The notes under the pieces are model-generated. The model saw only the letters and a list, made by a program, of their open reading frames with translations. It did not search any database and was not told the DNA's origin. The position numbers were made by a program, and so were the translations under genes. A stretch of 64,000 nucleotides of DNA from Oerskovia merdavium (GTDB taxonomy: Bacteria > Actinomycetota > Actinomycetes > Actinomycetales > Cellulomonadaceae), in contig NZ_JACSQF010000012.1 in the NCBI RefSeq assembly GCF_014836755.1, positions 34,688 to 98,687 on the forward strand, in the 5' to 3' direction. Of this stretch, positions 1 to 8,247 are shown one piece after another (the stretch's first letter is position 1; each line of letters begins with the position of its first letter).

Positions 1-17
1 CCCCCCCCCCCCCCCCC
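1..17. repeat. Homopolymer C tract at window start
   Basis: Seventeen consecutive C residues open the window, followed by ordinary unique sequence. This could be a contig end or an assembly artefact rather than biology. No gene is affected. Confidence 0.9.
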
Positions 18-66
18 GTCCTGGAACCGCCCGTCGGCACCGACTGCGGCTCGACAGAATGTCCCC

Positions 67-489
67 ATGACTCATCCCACGCCCGAGGCCCTGGTCCGCG
101 AGTTCTTCGCCGTCGTCCGCTCGGGCACGGCCCCGCACCGGGCCGGTGACTTCATGGCTCCCCGCGTGCGCGCCCACCAGGTCCAGGCCGAGGCGCCGAC
201 CACGGTCGAGCGCACGCCCGAGCAGTACGCCGAGCACGTCGAGGAGATGCTCGCGGCGTACGGGCCGTTCCGGCTCACGGTCGACGAGGTCCTCGCCGCA
301 GGCGACAAGGTCTACGTGCGGTGGACGCAGGAGGCGAACCACGTGGGCGAGGTCGACGGCCACGCCCCGACAGGTCGGCCCCTGGTCCAGGTCGCGAGCT
401 GCGTGTACCGGGTCGAGGACGGGCTGATCGTCGAGTACTGGATGCAGATCGACAGGGCAGGCCTGACGGCACAGCTCGCCGCGGGCTGA
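67..489 (+). CDS. NTF2-like / SnoaL-type ester-cyclase family protein
   Basis: A 140-aa single-domain protein. The layout fits the NTF2-like alpha+beta barrel: an N-terminal helix (EALVREFFAVVRSG), a middle stretch with HVEEMLAAYGPFRLTVDEVL, then beta strands with a hydrophobic core (VYVRWTQEANH, VASCVYRVEDGLIVEYWMQ). Length and the C-terminal W-x-Q-x-D pattern match SnoaL-like 'ester cyclase' proteins, a family of polyketide cyclases plus many proteins of unknown substrate. No polyketide genes are near, so a specific reaction cannot be assigned. The ATG has no strong Shine-Dalgarno site. It stands alone, 65 bp before the glycosylase gene. Confidence 0.7.
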   Translation: MTHPTPEALVREFFAVVRSGTAPHRAGDFMAPRVRAHQVQAEAPTTVERTPEQYAEHVEEMLAAYGPFRLTVDEVLAAGDKVYVRWTQEANHVGEVDGHAPTGRPLVQVASCVYRVEDGLIVEYWMQIDRAGLTAQLAAG

Positions 490-554
490 GCCGACCGACC
501 GCACGGGGCCGCACGGGCCGTCGTCGTCCCAGGTGGCGGTGCGACACTGGGGCG

Positions 555-1535
555 ATGACCGCATCCCCGCTCTCCGCACCGGCGCTCGCCGGGGCGCGGG
601 CGGTCGACGGCTCTCCCGACCCGCTCCCCCTCGCCCTGCACTCCGAGCGCCCGCTCGACCTGCACTCGACCCTCGCCAAGCTCGTGCGCGGCCCCCACGA
701 CCCCACGTTCCGCATGGTGCCGAGCGGCCCGCGGGCCGGTCTCTGGCGCACGAGCCTCTTCCCGACCGGACCCGTGACCTACCGCCTGGTGCAGGCGGGG
801 GTGCGTGACGTCGTCGGGCAGGTGTGGGGGCCCGGTTCCGGTGAGCTCGCGGCGTCGCTCCCGTCGCTCCTCGGGGAGCCCGACGACGCAGCCTCCTTCG
901 AGCCCCCCGCCCGCCTCGCGGACGCGCACCGCCGGCACCCCGGGCTGCGCGTCCCCCGCACCGGGCGGGTGCTCGAGGCCCTGGTGCCCGCGGTCCTCGA
1001 GCAGAAGGTGCAGACCGTGACCGCGCACCACGCGTGGCGCCGGCTGGTCACGCGGTTCGGGACGCCCGCGCCGGGACCCGCCCCCGACGGGATGCGCGTG
1101 GTCCCCGACGCCCGGACCTGGGCCACGATCCCCACGTGGGAGTGGCACCAGGCCGGTGTCGACCCGCGGCGGGCACGGACCGTGGTCGAGTGCGCGCGCG
1201 TCGCGCGACGGCTCGAGGAGTGCGCCGCGATGGAACCCGCTGCCGCGCAGGCGCGGTTGCAGCTCGTGCCCGGGGTCGGGGTGTGGACGGCCGCCGAGGT
1301 CGCGCAGCGGGCGCTCGGCGACGCGGACGCGGTGTCGGTCGGGGACTTCCACCTGGCCAAGGCCGTCGGGTGGGCGCTGACCGGCGAACGGACCGACGAC
1401 GCCGGGATGCTGCGGCTGCTCTCCCCCTACGCACCGCACCGGTACCGCGTCGTGCGGCTGCTCGAGGTGTCGGGGCTGGGGCACGCGCCGCGGCGAGGGC
1501 CGAGGCTGTCGATCCAGGACCACCGGGGGAACTGA
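555..1535 (+). CDS. DNA-3-methyladenine glycosylase II-like (HhH-GPD) protein
   Basis: A 326-aa protein of the AlkA/HhH-GPD superfamily, which excises alkylated purines from DNA in base-excision repair. The helix-hairpin-helix is visible at about residues 238-246 (LVPGVGVWT). It is followed by the conserved aspartate in VSVGDFHLAK (D264), which in this family is the catalytic acid. The upstream EALVPAVLEQKVQTVTAHHAW block (about 141-161) is the usual substrate-pocket helix. I chose the ATG at 555 because the open frame upstream runs antisense through the preceding gene. The stop codon lies inside the first copy of the intergenic composite repeat. Exact base specificity cannot be read from the sequence. 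Confidence 0.85.
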   Translation: MTASPLSAPALAGARAVDGSPDPLPLALHSERPLDLHSTLAKLVRGPHDPTFRMVPSGPRAGLWRTSLFPTGPVTYRLVQAGVRDVVGQVWGPGSGELAASLPSLLGEPDDAASFEPPARLADAHRRHPGLRVPRTGRVLEALVPAVLEQKVQTVTAHHAWRRLVTRFGTPAPGPAPDGMRVVPDARTWATIPTWEWHQAGVDPRRARTVVECARVARRLEECAAMEPAAAQARLQLVPGVGVWTAAEVAQRALGDADAVSVGDFHLAKAVGWALTGERTDDAGMLRLLSPYAPHRYRVVRLLEVSGLGHAPRRGPRLSIQDHRGN

Positions 1536-1612
1536 GCACGAGGTTCCGTGCGGTCGAGCACGAGGTTGCGGTCGCTGTGGCCGTCACAACGACCGCAACC
1601 TCGTGCTCGGCA
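1534..1612. repeat. Composite intergenic palindromic repeat, copy A
   Basis: Two direct copies of a GAGCACGAGGTT head (1534-1545 and 1556-1567) are followed by an inverted tail. GAGCACGAGGTTGCGGTCG (1556-1574) pairs perfectly with CGACCGCAACCTCGTGCTC (1590-1608) across a 15-nt loop. The repeat begins within the stop codon of the glycosylase gene, so it may also act as its terminator. Related copies lie at 5939-6016, 31284-31336, 36364-36443, 38145-38226 and 40453-40532. Confidence 0.9.
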
Positions 1613-1747
1613 CCGCTCCCCGGCCCCGGCACCCGCCCCCGCGCCCAGTCCGGCCGCTCCTCGACACCGCCCGGCCGGGAGATGACACCGTGTTGTGAAC
1701 GATCCCACGGCCTTCGCCGCGCCCCATCACCCGACGCTCCCAGCCGA

Positions 1748-1766
1748 TGAGGTTAGCCTTACCTCT
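1748..1766. promoter_or_regulatory. DtxR/IdeR iron box upstream of siderophore importer operon
   Basis: TGAGGTTAGCCTTACCTCT is a near-palindromic 19-mer matching the actinobacterial DtxR/IdeR operator consensus TTAGGTTAGSCTAACCTAA at most positions. It lies 40 bp before the ATG of the iron-siderophore binding lipoprotein, where a promoter is expected. By family knowledge, Fe(II)-loaded DtxR/IdeR would repress the operon 1807-5891 when iron is plentiful. Confidence 0.9.
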
Positions 1767-1806
1767 AGCACCGTCTTTCCCCGCGCAGCATCGACCGAGG
1801 AGCATC

Positions 1807-2865
1807 ATGTCTCGCACCATCTCTCGACGGCTCCGGCCCGCGGCACTGGTCGCCGCGACCGTCGCCACCGCCTTCGCGCTCGGCGCCTGCTCGGGCGGGT
1901 CGACCGACGCCGCCTCGACGCCCGCCACCGACGCCGCCGCGTCCGAGGGCGCCTTCCCCGTCACGATCGACAGCGCGCTCGGCGAGGCCGTCATCGAGTC
2001 CAAGCCCGAGCGCGTCGTGACGTGGGGCTGGTCGACGCAGGACGCCGTCCTGGCGCTGGGCGTCGTGCCCGTCGCCATGCCCGCCTACACGTACGGCGGC
2101 AACGAGGACGGCGTGCTCCCCTGGGTCGCCGAGAAGCTCGACGAGATGGGCGCCGAGACGCCGACCCTGCTCTCGGGCGGCGACACGAGCGAGGTGCCGT
2201 TCGAGGAGGTCGTCGCGGCCGAGCCCGACGTCATCCTGGCCCCCTACTCGGGCATCACGCAGGAGGAGTTCGACAAGCTCTCCAAGATCGCGCCCGTCGT
2301 CGCGTACCCGGACCAGCCGTGGGCGCTGTCCTGGCAGGACCAGCTCGACATCGTCGGGGACGCCCTGGGCCTGTCCGACGAGGCCGACGCGCTGATCGAG
2401 GAGACGAACGCCGGCATCGCGGCCCAGGCCGCCGAGTTCCCGGTCATCGAGGGCAAGTCGTTCCTGTACGCGGCGGCCAACACGGCCGACCAGCTCAACG
2501 TCTACCGCGCCGAGGACCCGCGCGTGCAGGTCGTCGAGGACCTGGGCATGACGCTCTCCCCGAGCGTCGAGGAGCTCGACGCCGACCCGACCGCCGGCAC
2601 CTTCTGGTACCCGCTGAGCTACGAGAACGTCTCCAAGATCGACGCCGACGTCCTCATCATGTACTTCGCGACGCAGGCCGACGTCGACACGTTCGTGGCC
2701 GACCCGGTCATCGCCGCGATGCCCACCGTGGCCGAGGGCCGCTTCGCCCCGATCGTCGGCGAGTCGTTCGTCATGGCGTCGAGCGCCCCCACCGCGCTCT
2801 CGATCCCGTGGATGCTCGACCAGTACGTGCCGCAGCTCGCGGCCGCCGCCGAGAAGGTGTCGTAG
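1807..2865 (+). CDS. Iron-siderophore ABC transporter substrate-binding lipoprotein
   Basis: A 352-aa lipoprotein. The N-terminus has Arg residues, a hydrophobic stretch and the lipobox ALGAC with Cys28 as the lipidation site. The mature part fits the periplasmic-binding-protein class III fold (FepB/FhuD/CeuE): PERVVTWGWSTQDAVLALGV, then EVPFEEVVAAEPDVILAPY, a long linking helix, and a C-terminal domain ending in SIPWMLDQYVPQLA. It would capture a ferric siderophore at the cell surface and hand it to the two permeases encoded next. The start is the ATG preceded by GAGGAGCATC. It is the first gene of a four-gene operon under a DtxR box. The siderophore itself cannot be deduced. Confidence 0.92.
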   Translation: MSRTISRRLRPAALVAATVATAFALGACSGGSTDAASTPATDAAASEGAFPVTIDSALGEAVIESKPERVVTWGWSTQDAVLALGVVPVAMPAYTYGGNEDGVLPWVAEKLDEMGAETPTLLSGGDTSEVPFEEVVAAEPDVILAPYSGITQEEFDKLSKIAPVVAYPDQPWALSWQDQLDIVGDALGLSDEADALIEETNAGIAAQAAEFPVIEGKSFLYAAANTADQLNVYRAEDPRVQVVEDLGMTLSPSVEELDADPTAGTFWYPLSYENVSKIDADVLIMYFATQADVDTFVADPVIAAMPTVAEGRFAPIVGESFVMASSAPTALSIPWMLDQYVPQLAAAAEKVS

Positions 2866-2878
2866 TCTCGCACCACCC

Positions 2879-3937
2879 ATGAGCACGACCCACAGCACAG
2901 ACGCCGGCACGGGCCGGGCGACCTCTCGTCGCCCGGCCCGTCGTCGGCGTCTCGTCATCGGACTCGCCACCTTGCTCGTCGCGCTGGCCGCGGTGTGCGC
3001 GCTGAGCCTCGCGGTCGGGGCCAACGCCCTGCCCCTGAGCGTCGTCGTGGACGCCCTCACGAGCTACGACCCGACCAACCCCGACCACCTCGTGGTGATC
3101 GAGAAGCGCGTGCCCCGCACGCTCGTGGGCCTGGTCGCGGGGGCTGCGCTCGGCGCCGCGGGCACCCTGATGCAGGGCCTGACACGCAACCCGCTCGCCG
3201 ACCCGGGCCTGCTCGGCATCAGCGCGGGAGCCTCGCTCTTCGTGGTCGGCGCGATCTCGTTCTTCGGCGTCTCGCAGGTCGGCGGCTACGTGTGGTTCGC
3301 GTTCGCCGGCGCGGCGGTCGCGGCGGCCGTGGTCTACGGCGTCGCGAGCGTCGGTCGCGAGGGTGCGACGCCCGTCAAGCTCGCGCTCGCCGGAGCGGCC
3401 GTGACGGCGGCGCTGACGTCGGTCGTGACCGCGGTCCTCCTGGTCGACCGCGCGGCGCTCGACCTCATGCGCTTCTGGCAGGTCGGCTCGCTCGCGGCCC
3501 GCGGCTCGACGGTCGTGTGGCAGGTGCTGCCGTTCGTCGTCGTGGGCCTCGTGCTGGCCCTCGGGCTCGGGCGATCGCTCAACGGCCTGGCCCTGGGCGA
3601 CGACGTCGCCCGCGGTCTCGGCCAGGACGTGACCCGCACGCGGGTCGTCGCGGGCATCGCGATCGTCCTGCTGTGCGGGGCCGCGACCGCGGCCGTCGGC
3701 CCCGTCGCGTTCGTGGGGCTCGTCGTCCCGCACGTGGCGCGCTACGTCGTCGGCCTGGACTACCGGTGGGTGCTGCCCTACGCAGCCGTCGCGGCGCCCG
3801 TGCTGCTCATCGGGTGCGACGTGATCGGCCGCGTCGTGGCCCGGCCGGGCGAGCTCCAGGTCGGTGTGGTCACGGCCGTCGTGGGGGCGCCCCTGTTCAT
3901 CGCGCTGGTCCGGCGCGGGAAGACGGTGTCGCTGTGA
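2879..3937 (+). CDS. FecCD-family iron-siderophore permease (subunit 1)
   Basis: A 352-aa polytopic membrane protein of the BtuC/FecCD family. After an Arg-rich cytoplasmic N-terminus come about ten hydrophobic segments. Family landmarks are VIEKRVPRTLVGLVAGAALG, the motif MQGLTRNPLADPGLLGIS (about residues 97-114), and a late GPVAFVGLVVPHVARYVVG coupling segment that contacts the ATPase. It forms a heterodimeric channel with the next gene product. It starts 13 bp after the binding-protein gene and its stop overlaps the next start, consistent with one transcript and translational coupling. Confidence 0.93.
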   Translation: MSTTHSTDAGTGRATSRRPARRRRLVIGLATLLVALAAVCALSLAVGANALPLSVVVDALTSYDPTNPDHLVVIEKRVPRTLVGLVAGAALGAAGTLMQGLTRNPLADPGLLGISAGASLFVVGAISFFGVSQVGGYVWFAFAGAAVAAAVVYGVASVGREGATPVKLALAGAAVTAALTSVVTAVLLVDRAALDLMRFWQVGSLAARGSTVVWQVLPFVVVGLVLALGLGRSLNGLALGDDVARGLGQDVTRTRVVAGIAIVLLCGAATAAVGPVAFVGLVVPHVARYVVGLDYRWVLPYAAVAAPVLLIGCDVIGRVVARPGELQVGVVTAVVGAPLFIALVRRGKTVSL

Positions 3938-5013
3938 GCGCCCCGGTCACCGTCCCGCACGGCGTGCCCGACGGCGCCGATCGCCCGGGCGTCGACGTCG
4001 CCCGGGCCTCGCGTCACCGCGGGCGGGTGCGCGAGGCACGCCTGGTCACGGGCCTGTCGGTCGCGCTCGTGGTGCTCGCGGCGGTCGGGCTGACGCTGGG
4101 TGACGCGGCCGTCCCGCTGTCCGGCATCCTCGACACGGTCCTGGGCCGTGCCGACGTCCTCACGCAGTTCGTGGTCGTCGAGCTGCGCCTCCCCCGCCTC
4201 CTGACGGCGCTGGTCGTGGGGGCCGCGCTCGGGCTGTCGGGCGCGCTGTTCCAGTCGATCGTGCGCAACCCGCTCGCGAGCCCCGACATCATCGGGATCA
4301 CGCAGAGCGCGAGCGCTGCGGGCGTCGTGGGCGTCGTGGTCCTGGGGATCAGCGGGCTCGCGCTCACGGGGCTCGTGCTCGCCGGGTCGCTCGTCGCGGC
4401 CGTCGCGATCTACCTGCTCGCGTGGCGCGGCGGCGTGGCCGGGTACCGGCTCGTCCTGATCGGGATCGGCGTCGCGGCCCTGTGCATGAGCGTGGTCTCG
4501 TGGGTCCTCACGACGAGCGACGTGCGCGACGCGCAGGCCGCGCTCGTGTGGATCACGGGCTCGCTCGCCCGCTCCGACTGGTCGACGCTCAACCCGCTGC
4601 TCGTCTGCTTCGCGGTGCTCGTGCCGCTCACGGCCTTCCTGGCCCCGCGGCTGCGCTCGCTCGAGCTGGGCGACGACGCCGCGGCCGCGCTCGGCATCCG
4701 CGTCGAGCGCTCCCGGCTCCTGCTGATCCTCGTGGCCGTGGGGCTCGCGGGGTCGGCCGTCGCGGTCGTGGGCCCCGTCGCGTTCGTCGCGCTCGTCGCG
4801 GCCCCCATCGCCCGACGCACCCTGGGCGACGGCCGGCTCGCGCTCGTGCCCGCGGCGCTCGTGGGCGCGCTGCTCGTGCTCGGCTCCGACCTCGTCGCAC
4901 AGTTCGCGATCCCCGACGTGACGCTGCCCGTGGGCGTCGTCACGGGGATCGTCGGCGCCCCCTACCTGCTGTGGCTGCTCGTGCGCACCAACCGTTCCGG
5001 ACGCGGAGGCTGA
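3934..5013 (+). CDS. FecCD-family iron-siderophore permease (subunit 2)
   Basis: A 359-aa membrane protein, paralogous to the preceding permease. The GTG start at 3934 overlaps the upstream stop (GTGA), the classic coupled arrangement. It has family motifs [38 protein letters not shown] and [16 protein letters not shown], with about ten hydrophobic segments. It pairs with the first permease to form the transmembrane channel of the ferric-siderophore importer. The stop at 5013 is only 2 bp before the ATPase start. An in-frame upstream extension antisense to nothing but overlapping the first permease is ignored because the coupled GTG explains the start. Confidence 0.92.
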   Translation: MSAPVTVPHGVPDGADRPGVDVARASRHRGRVREARLVTGLSVALVVLAAVGLTLGDAAVPLSGILDTVLGRADVLTQFVVVELRLPRLLTALVVGAALGLSGALFQSIVRNPLASPDIIGITQSASAAGVVGVVVLGISGLALTGLVLAGSLVAAVAIYLLAWRGGVAGYRLVLIGIGVAALCMSVVSWVLTTSDVRDAQAALVWITGSLARSDWSTLNPLLVCFAVLVPLTAFLAPRLRSLELGDDAAAALGIRVERSRLLLILVAVGLAGSAVAVVGPVAFVALVAAPIARRTLGDGRLALVPAALVGALLVLGSDLVAQFAIPDVTLPVGVVTGIVGAPYLLWLLVRTNRSGRGG

Positions 5014-5015
5014 GA

Positions 5016-5891
5016 ATGACCGACCACCCCGAGACCCCCGGGGGCGCGCCCGAGGCGAGCGACGCCGTCGGGCACCGTGCCGACGCGCGCACCGCCGGGA
5101 CGCACACGCTCGCAGCCGACCACGTGTCGCTCGCGTACGACGAGCGACGCGTCGTCGAGGACCTGAGCCTGACGATCGCGGCGGGGAAGATCACGTCGAT
5201 CGTCGGCTCCAACGGGTGCGGCAAGTCGACGCTGCTGCGCGGCCTCGCACGCCTGCTCAAGCCCGTGGGCGGGGCCGTCCTGCTCGGCGGCGAGGACATC
5301 CGCACGCTGCCCACCAAGCAGGTCGCGACCACGCTGGGCCTGCTGCCGCAGAGCCCCGTGGCCCCCGACGGCATCACGGTCGCCGACCTCGTGGGCCGCG
5401 GCCGCTACCCCCACCAGGGCTGGTTCCGGCGCTGGACCGCGGGCGACGACGAGGCCGTGGCCGACGCGCTCGCCTCGACCGGCACGCTCGACCTGGCCGA
5501 GCGGTCCGTCGACGAGCTCTCGGGCGGGCAGCGGCAGCGCGTGTGGATCGCGATGGCGCTCGCGCAGCGCACCGACCTGCTGCTGCTCGACGAGCCGACG
5601 ACGTTCCTCGACATCGCGCACCAGATCGACGTGCTGGACCTGCTCGTGGACCTCAACGAGTCGCGCGGCACCACGGTCGTCATGGTGCTGCACGACCTCG
5701 ACATGGCGTGCCGCTACTCCGACCGCCTGGTCGCGATGCGCGACGGCCGCGTCCACGCCGAGGGCGCGCCGGGCGACGTCGTCGACGCCCGGATGGTGCG
5801 CGAGGTGTTCGGCCTGGACTCGCTCGTCGTGCCCGACCCGATCACGGGGACGCCGACCCTCGTGCCGATGGGGCGCCACCACCGGGGCTGA
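5016..5891 (+). CDS. Iron-siderophore ABC transporter ATP-binding protein
   Basis: A 291-aa ATPase of the FepC/FecE/ViuC group that powers ferric-siderophore import. All motifs are intact: Walker [10 protein letters not shown] (residues 64-72), Q-loop within [11 protein letters not shown], signature [11 protein letters not shown], Walker [13 protein letters not shown] and the switch histidine in [10 protein letters not shown]. The first 30 residues are a low-complexity extension before the ABC domain. It is the last gene of the operon, 2 bp after the permease. A composite palindromic repeat 48 bp downstream may end transcription. Confidence 0.94.
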   Translation: MTDHPETPGGAPEASDAVGHRADARTAGTHTLAADHVSLAYDERRVVEDLSLTIAAGKITSIVGSNGCGKSTLLRGLARLLKPVGGAVLLGGEDIRTLPTKQVATTLGLLPQSPVAPDGITVADLVGRGRYPHQGWFRRWTAGDDEAVADALASTGTLDLAERSVDELSGGQRQRVWIAMALAQRTDLLLLDEPTTFLDIAHQIDVLDLLVDLNESRGTTVVMVLHDLDMACRYSDRLVAMRDGRVHAEGAPGDVVDARMVREVFGLDSLVVPDPITGTPTLVPMGRHHRG

Positions 5892-5938
5892 GCCTGCGTC
5901 CCGTCGACGGTGCTGCCGAGAACGTCGACGGCCCTGCC

Positions 5939-6016
5939 CAGAACGGGGTTGCGGTCGATCTGAGCCTCAGGACGACCGGAACCCCGTTCTCGAGCGCACG
6001 GAACCTCGTGCTCGGC
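5939..6016. repeat. Composite intergenic palindromic repeat, copy B
   Basis: Same architecture as copy A but in the opposite orientation. CAGAACGGGGTTGCGGTCG (5939-5957) pairs with the inverted CGACCGGAACCCCGTTCT (5973-5990), followed by a separate tail ACGGAACCTCGTGCTCGGC. It sits between the convergent siderophore ATPase gene and the 53-aa peptide gene, so it could serve as a bidirectional terminator. Confidence 0.85.
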
Positions 6017-6025
6017 GGGAGCGGG

Positions 6026-6187
6026 TCACTCCGGGAGAGCGCACACCCCGTCGACGCACACCGCGGCGTCGTCGTTGCCGATCATCGTGAACGGCGCGGC
6101 GGCCTCGGCGGCCGAGACCGTCATGAGGGTCGTGCGACGCGGGTTCGCGATCGAGTGGAAAGGGCTGTCCTGAGTGGTGTCAGTCAT
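6026..6187 (-). CDS. Small Cys-containing peptide, unknown function
   Basis: A 53-aa peptide. The ATG at 6187 has a convincing Shine-Dalgarno (CAGGAGATCCC before the ATG). The N-terminus is polar (MTDTTQDSPFHSIANPRRTT), the middle Ala-rich (SAAEAAAPF), and the C-terminus ends in DDAAVCVDGVCALPE with a C-x4-C pair. There is no signal peptide or membrane segment. I do not recognise the family. A leader-like N-terminus with a short Cys-bearing tail resembles RiPP precursors or metal/thiol-binding small proteins, but no maturase gene is visible nearby. The nearest gene upstream on the same strand is a FrnE/DsbA oxidoreductase, 216 bp away. Confidence 0.6.
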   Translation of the reverse strand: MTDTTQDSPFHSIANPRRTTLMTVSAAEAAAPFTMIGNDDAAVCVDGVCALPE

Positions 6188-6313
6188 GGGATCTCCTGAA
6201 GTCACGTGCTGCGATGCTCGTGGCGGGTGGGCGGGCATCGTCTCGAGGGGAGGACGGATGCACTGCCACCGAGGACCAGCGACGCTGCGGGTTTCCCGAC
6301 AGTCTGGCTGATA

Positions 6314-6358
6314 CTCGGTCGCATTTGCTACCGCTCCTCCTGTGATCTCGGTCGCATT
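6314..6358. repeat. Direct repeat pair in the 6188-6403 gap
   Basis: CTCGGTCGCATT occurs at 6314-6325 and again at 6347-6358, 33 bp apart (about three helical turns). Each is preceded by TGAT, with or without one extra base. The pair lies between the FrnE gene and the small peptide gene, so it is a possible regulator site for the peptide gene. Nothing else is recognisable in this 216-bp gap. Confidence 0.6.
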
Positions 6359-6403
6359 CCACGCGGTAGGTGGCGTGCGTCCCGAGGAGGACGGAGCGGA
6401 CGG

Positions 6404-7075
6404 TCAGGCCACAGACTCCGCGGCGTCCGCGACGACCTGGTCGAGGACCTGCGTGAAGACTGCCGGGTCCTGCGCGCCCGAGACCCCGTACTTTCCGTTG
6501 AACACGAAGAACGGGACGCCGCTGATGCCGTAGGCGCGAGCCTGCGCGATGTCCTGCTCGACGGCGTCCTCGAAGTCACCGTTCTCGAGGGCCGTGCGGA
6601 CCTCGTCGGCGTCCAGGCCGACCTCTGCGGCGAGCTCCGCCAGGTCGTCGACACGGCCGACGTGGCGACCCTGCTCGAAGTACGCCTTGAGGAGGCGCTC
6701 CTTCATCTCGACCTGCTTGCCGCGGGACTTCGCGAAGTGCAGCAGCTCGTGCGCCTTGAGGGTCTTGGTGTGCTGGAGGGCGTCGAAGTCGTACGCGAGC
6801 CCCTCCGCCGCCGCGACGGTCGTCATCTGTCCGAGCATCTGCTCGACCTGGCCAGCGGGCATGCCCTTGTGCTTGGCCAGGAAGTCGACCTCGGTGCCCT
6901 CGAAGTCGACCGGGGTGTCCGGTGCGAGCTCGAACGAGTGATACTCGATCTCCACCTCGGGGGCGTCGTCGCGGCCCGAGAACCCGGCCAGCGCCGTCTC
7001 GAAGCGGCGCTTGCCGACGTAGCACCAGGGGCACGCCACGTCGGACCAGATGTCGACCTTCACCTTTTCGCTCAT
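6404..7075 (-). CDS. DsbA-family (FrnE-like) thiol oxidoreductase
   Basis: A 223-aa cytosolic protein of the DsbA/FrnE subfamily. The thioredoxin-fold active site CPWC is at residues 15-18 (SDVACPWCYVGKRRFE), followed by the helical insertion typical of DsbA. The late cis-proline loop reads GISGVPFFVFNGKYGVSGAQ, the hallmark GVPFFVF of this subfamily. There is no signal peptide, so it should act on cytoplasmic thiols or as a dithiol isomerase; FrnE was first noted in polyketide clusters, but homologues are general actinobacterial oxidoreductases. I start at the ATG (7075) rather than the in-frame TTG at 7087; neither has a strong ribosome-binding site. Confidence 0.88.
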   Translation of the reverse strand: MSEKVKVDIWSDVACPWCYVGKRRFETALAGFSGRDDAPEVEIEYHSFELAPDTPVDFEGTEVDFLAKHKGMPAGQVEQMLGQMTTVAAAEGLAYDFDALQHTKTLKAHELLHFAKSRGKQVEMKERLLKAYFEQGRHVGRVDDLAELAAEVGLDADEVRTALENGDFEDAVEQDIAQARAYGISGVPFFVFNGKYGVSGAQDPAVFTQVLDQVVADAAESVA

Positions 7076-7198
7076 GACGGGTTTCAACGACCGGGACGTC
7101 CTGGGGATTCCCCGGGACGGTGTGATCCTGCCGACGGACGCCTCTGCGGCGTCGGCGGTGCCCGGCCGGGCGGCCGGGCAGCCGGGCGGCCAGCCGGC

Positions 7199-7807
7199 TC
7201 AGCCCGCGTGCCGCGCCCGGTAGAGGTCCTGCAGCACCATGATCTCGGCGCCGTGGTGGATGAGCTCGCGGTTCATGTGGAGCACGAGGTGGCCGAACGG
7301 CGCCTGCGCGTCGATCTCGGTCGCCTGGCCGAGCCCGACCGTGAAGACCTGGTCCTCGGGGAGCGAGTCGACGCCGTCGCGCCACAGGTCCACCCAGCGC
7401 GTCAGACCCGTGATCGCGGGATCCACCTCACCCGAGAACGCGACGGCGTCCCGCCGGGCGATCCTGTCGCCGAACGTCCACTCCCACCGCTCGAAGAACG
7501 CCTCGGTGAGGTGCGCGACGAGCCAGGCGATGGTCCGCGGCTGGGGCGAGTCGGAGCCCTCGGGCCACTCCATGACCCACTCACCGACCCCGAGCGTGCG
7601 GGGCGTGCGCTCGTCGCCGCGCCGCACGACGCGCAGCGCGTCGGGCCCGGGCTCCCACTCGAACTCCTCCTGCTCGAGGGTCACGAGCCGTCCCAGGACC
7701 TCGAGCCACGAGAAGCCGAGCTGGCCGCGCACCATGGCGAGCGGGGTCGGGACGGTCAGCACGGACCAGTCGAAGGCGGGGCTGCCGTAGGTCGCGTCGT
7801 CGCTCAT
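7199..7807 (-). CDS. DinB-superfamily protein
   Basis: A 202-aa helical-bundle protein of the DinB/MDMPI type. Features are WSVLTVPTPLAMVRGQLGFSW, the mid-protein PRTIAWLVAHLTEAFFERW helix, and the C-terminal HMNRELIHHGAEIMVLQDLYR with His residues in the position expected for metal binding. Members are often metal-dependent thiol transferases using mycothiol or related cofactors; the reaction of this one is unknown. The ATG at 7807 lies 168 bp after the stop of the CstR-like repressor gene on the same strand, so linkage to the sulfur module is possible but not shown. The 168-bp gap holds only a copy of the recurrent GCCCGACGGCG motif. Confidence 0.75.
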   Translation of the reverse strand: MSDDATYGSPAFDWSVLTVPTPLAMVRGQLGFSWLEVLGRLVTLEQEEFEWEPGPDALRVVRRGDERTPRTLGVGEWVMEWPEGSDSPQPRTIAWLVAHLTEAFFERWEWTFGDRIARRDAVAFSGEVDPAITGLTRWVDLWRDGVDSLPEDQVFTVGLGQATEIDAQAPFGHLVLHMNRELIHHGAEIMVLQDLYRARHAG

Positions 7808-7975
7808 GCGTGGCTCCTGGGTGCGGGGTCGGGGTTCGCTCGTGCCCGACGGCGCCGCGCGCCCCGGGCGTCCTGCTCTCCTCCGCGATCATCCCCCGGG
7901 GCCCGGGTGGTCCGCCTGCGGGAGCGGCGGTCGGCCGGCGGCGCGCGCCCGCCGCCGGCCACCAGGCCACTCGGC

Positions 7976-8236
7976 CTACGTGAGGGACAGGAAGAGCTTC
8001 TCGAGCTTCTGGACGTCGGCCGGGCCGTTCTCGTCGTCCGTGAGGCACTGCTTCATGCCCGACGCGATGATCGCGAACCCTGCGCGGTCGAGCGCCTTGG
8101 ACACCGCGGAGAGCTGCATCACGAGGTCGGCGCAGTCGCCGCCCTCGTCGACCATCCGCACGACCGCGGCGAGCTGCCCCTGGGCGCGCTTGAGCCGGTT
8201 CGAGACCTTCTTCATCTCGCCCTTGTCGAGCTCCAT
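7976..8236 (-). CDS. CsoR/RcnR-family repressor, CstR-like (persulfide-sensing type)
   Basis: An 86-aa all-helical repressor of the CsoR/RcnR (DUF156) family: NRLKRAQGQLAAVVRMVDEGGDC, then ALDRAGFAIIASGMKQCLTDD. Two cysteines, C35 and C64, occupy the family's sensor positions. The histidine that Cu-sensing CsoR carries four residues before the second Cys is Gly60 here. That Cys/Cys-without-His pattern is seen in CstR, which senses reactive sulfur species through disulfide or polysulfide bridges. The start has AGAGGA before the ATG. The gene follows the membrane-protein gene by 11 bp and should control the divergent operons around the operator at 8928-8945, including the CoA-disulfide reductase-rhodanese gene. 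That target supports sulfur rather than copper sensing. Confidence 0.87.
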   Translation of the reverse strand: MELDKGEMKKVSNRLKRAQGQLAAVVRMVDEGGDCADLVMQLSAVSKALDRAGFAIIASGMKQCLTDDENGPADVQKLEKLFLSLT

Positions 8237-8247
8237 GACTCTTCCTC

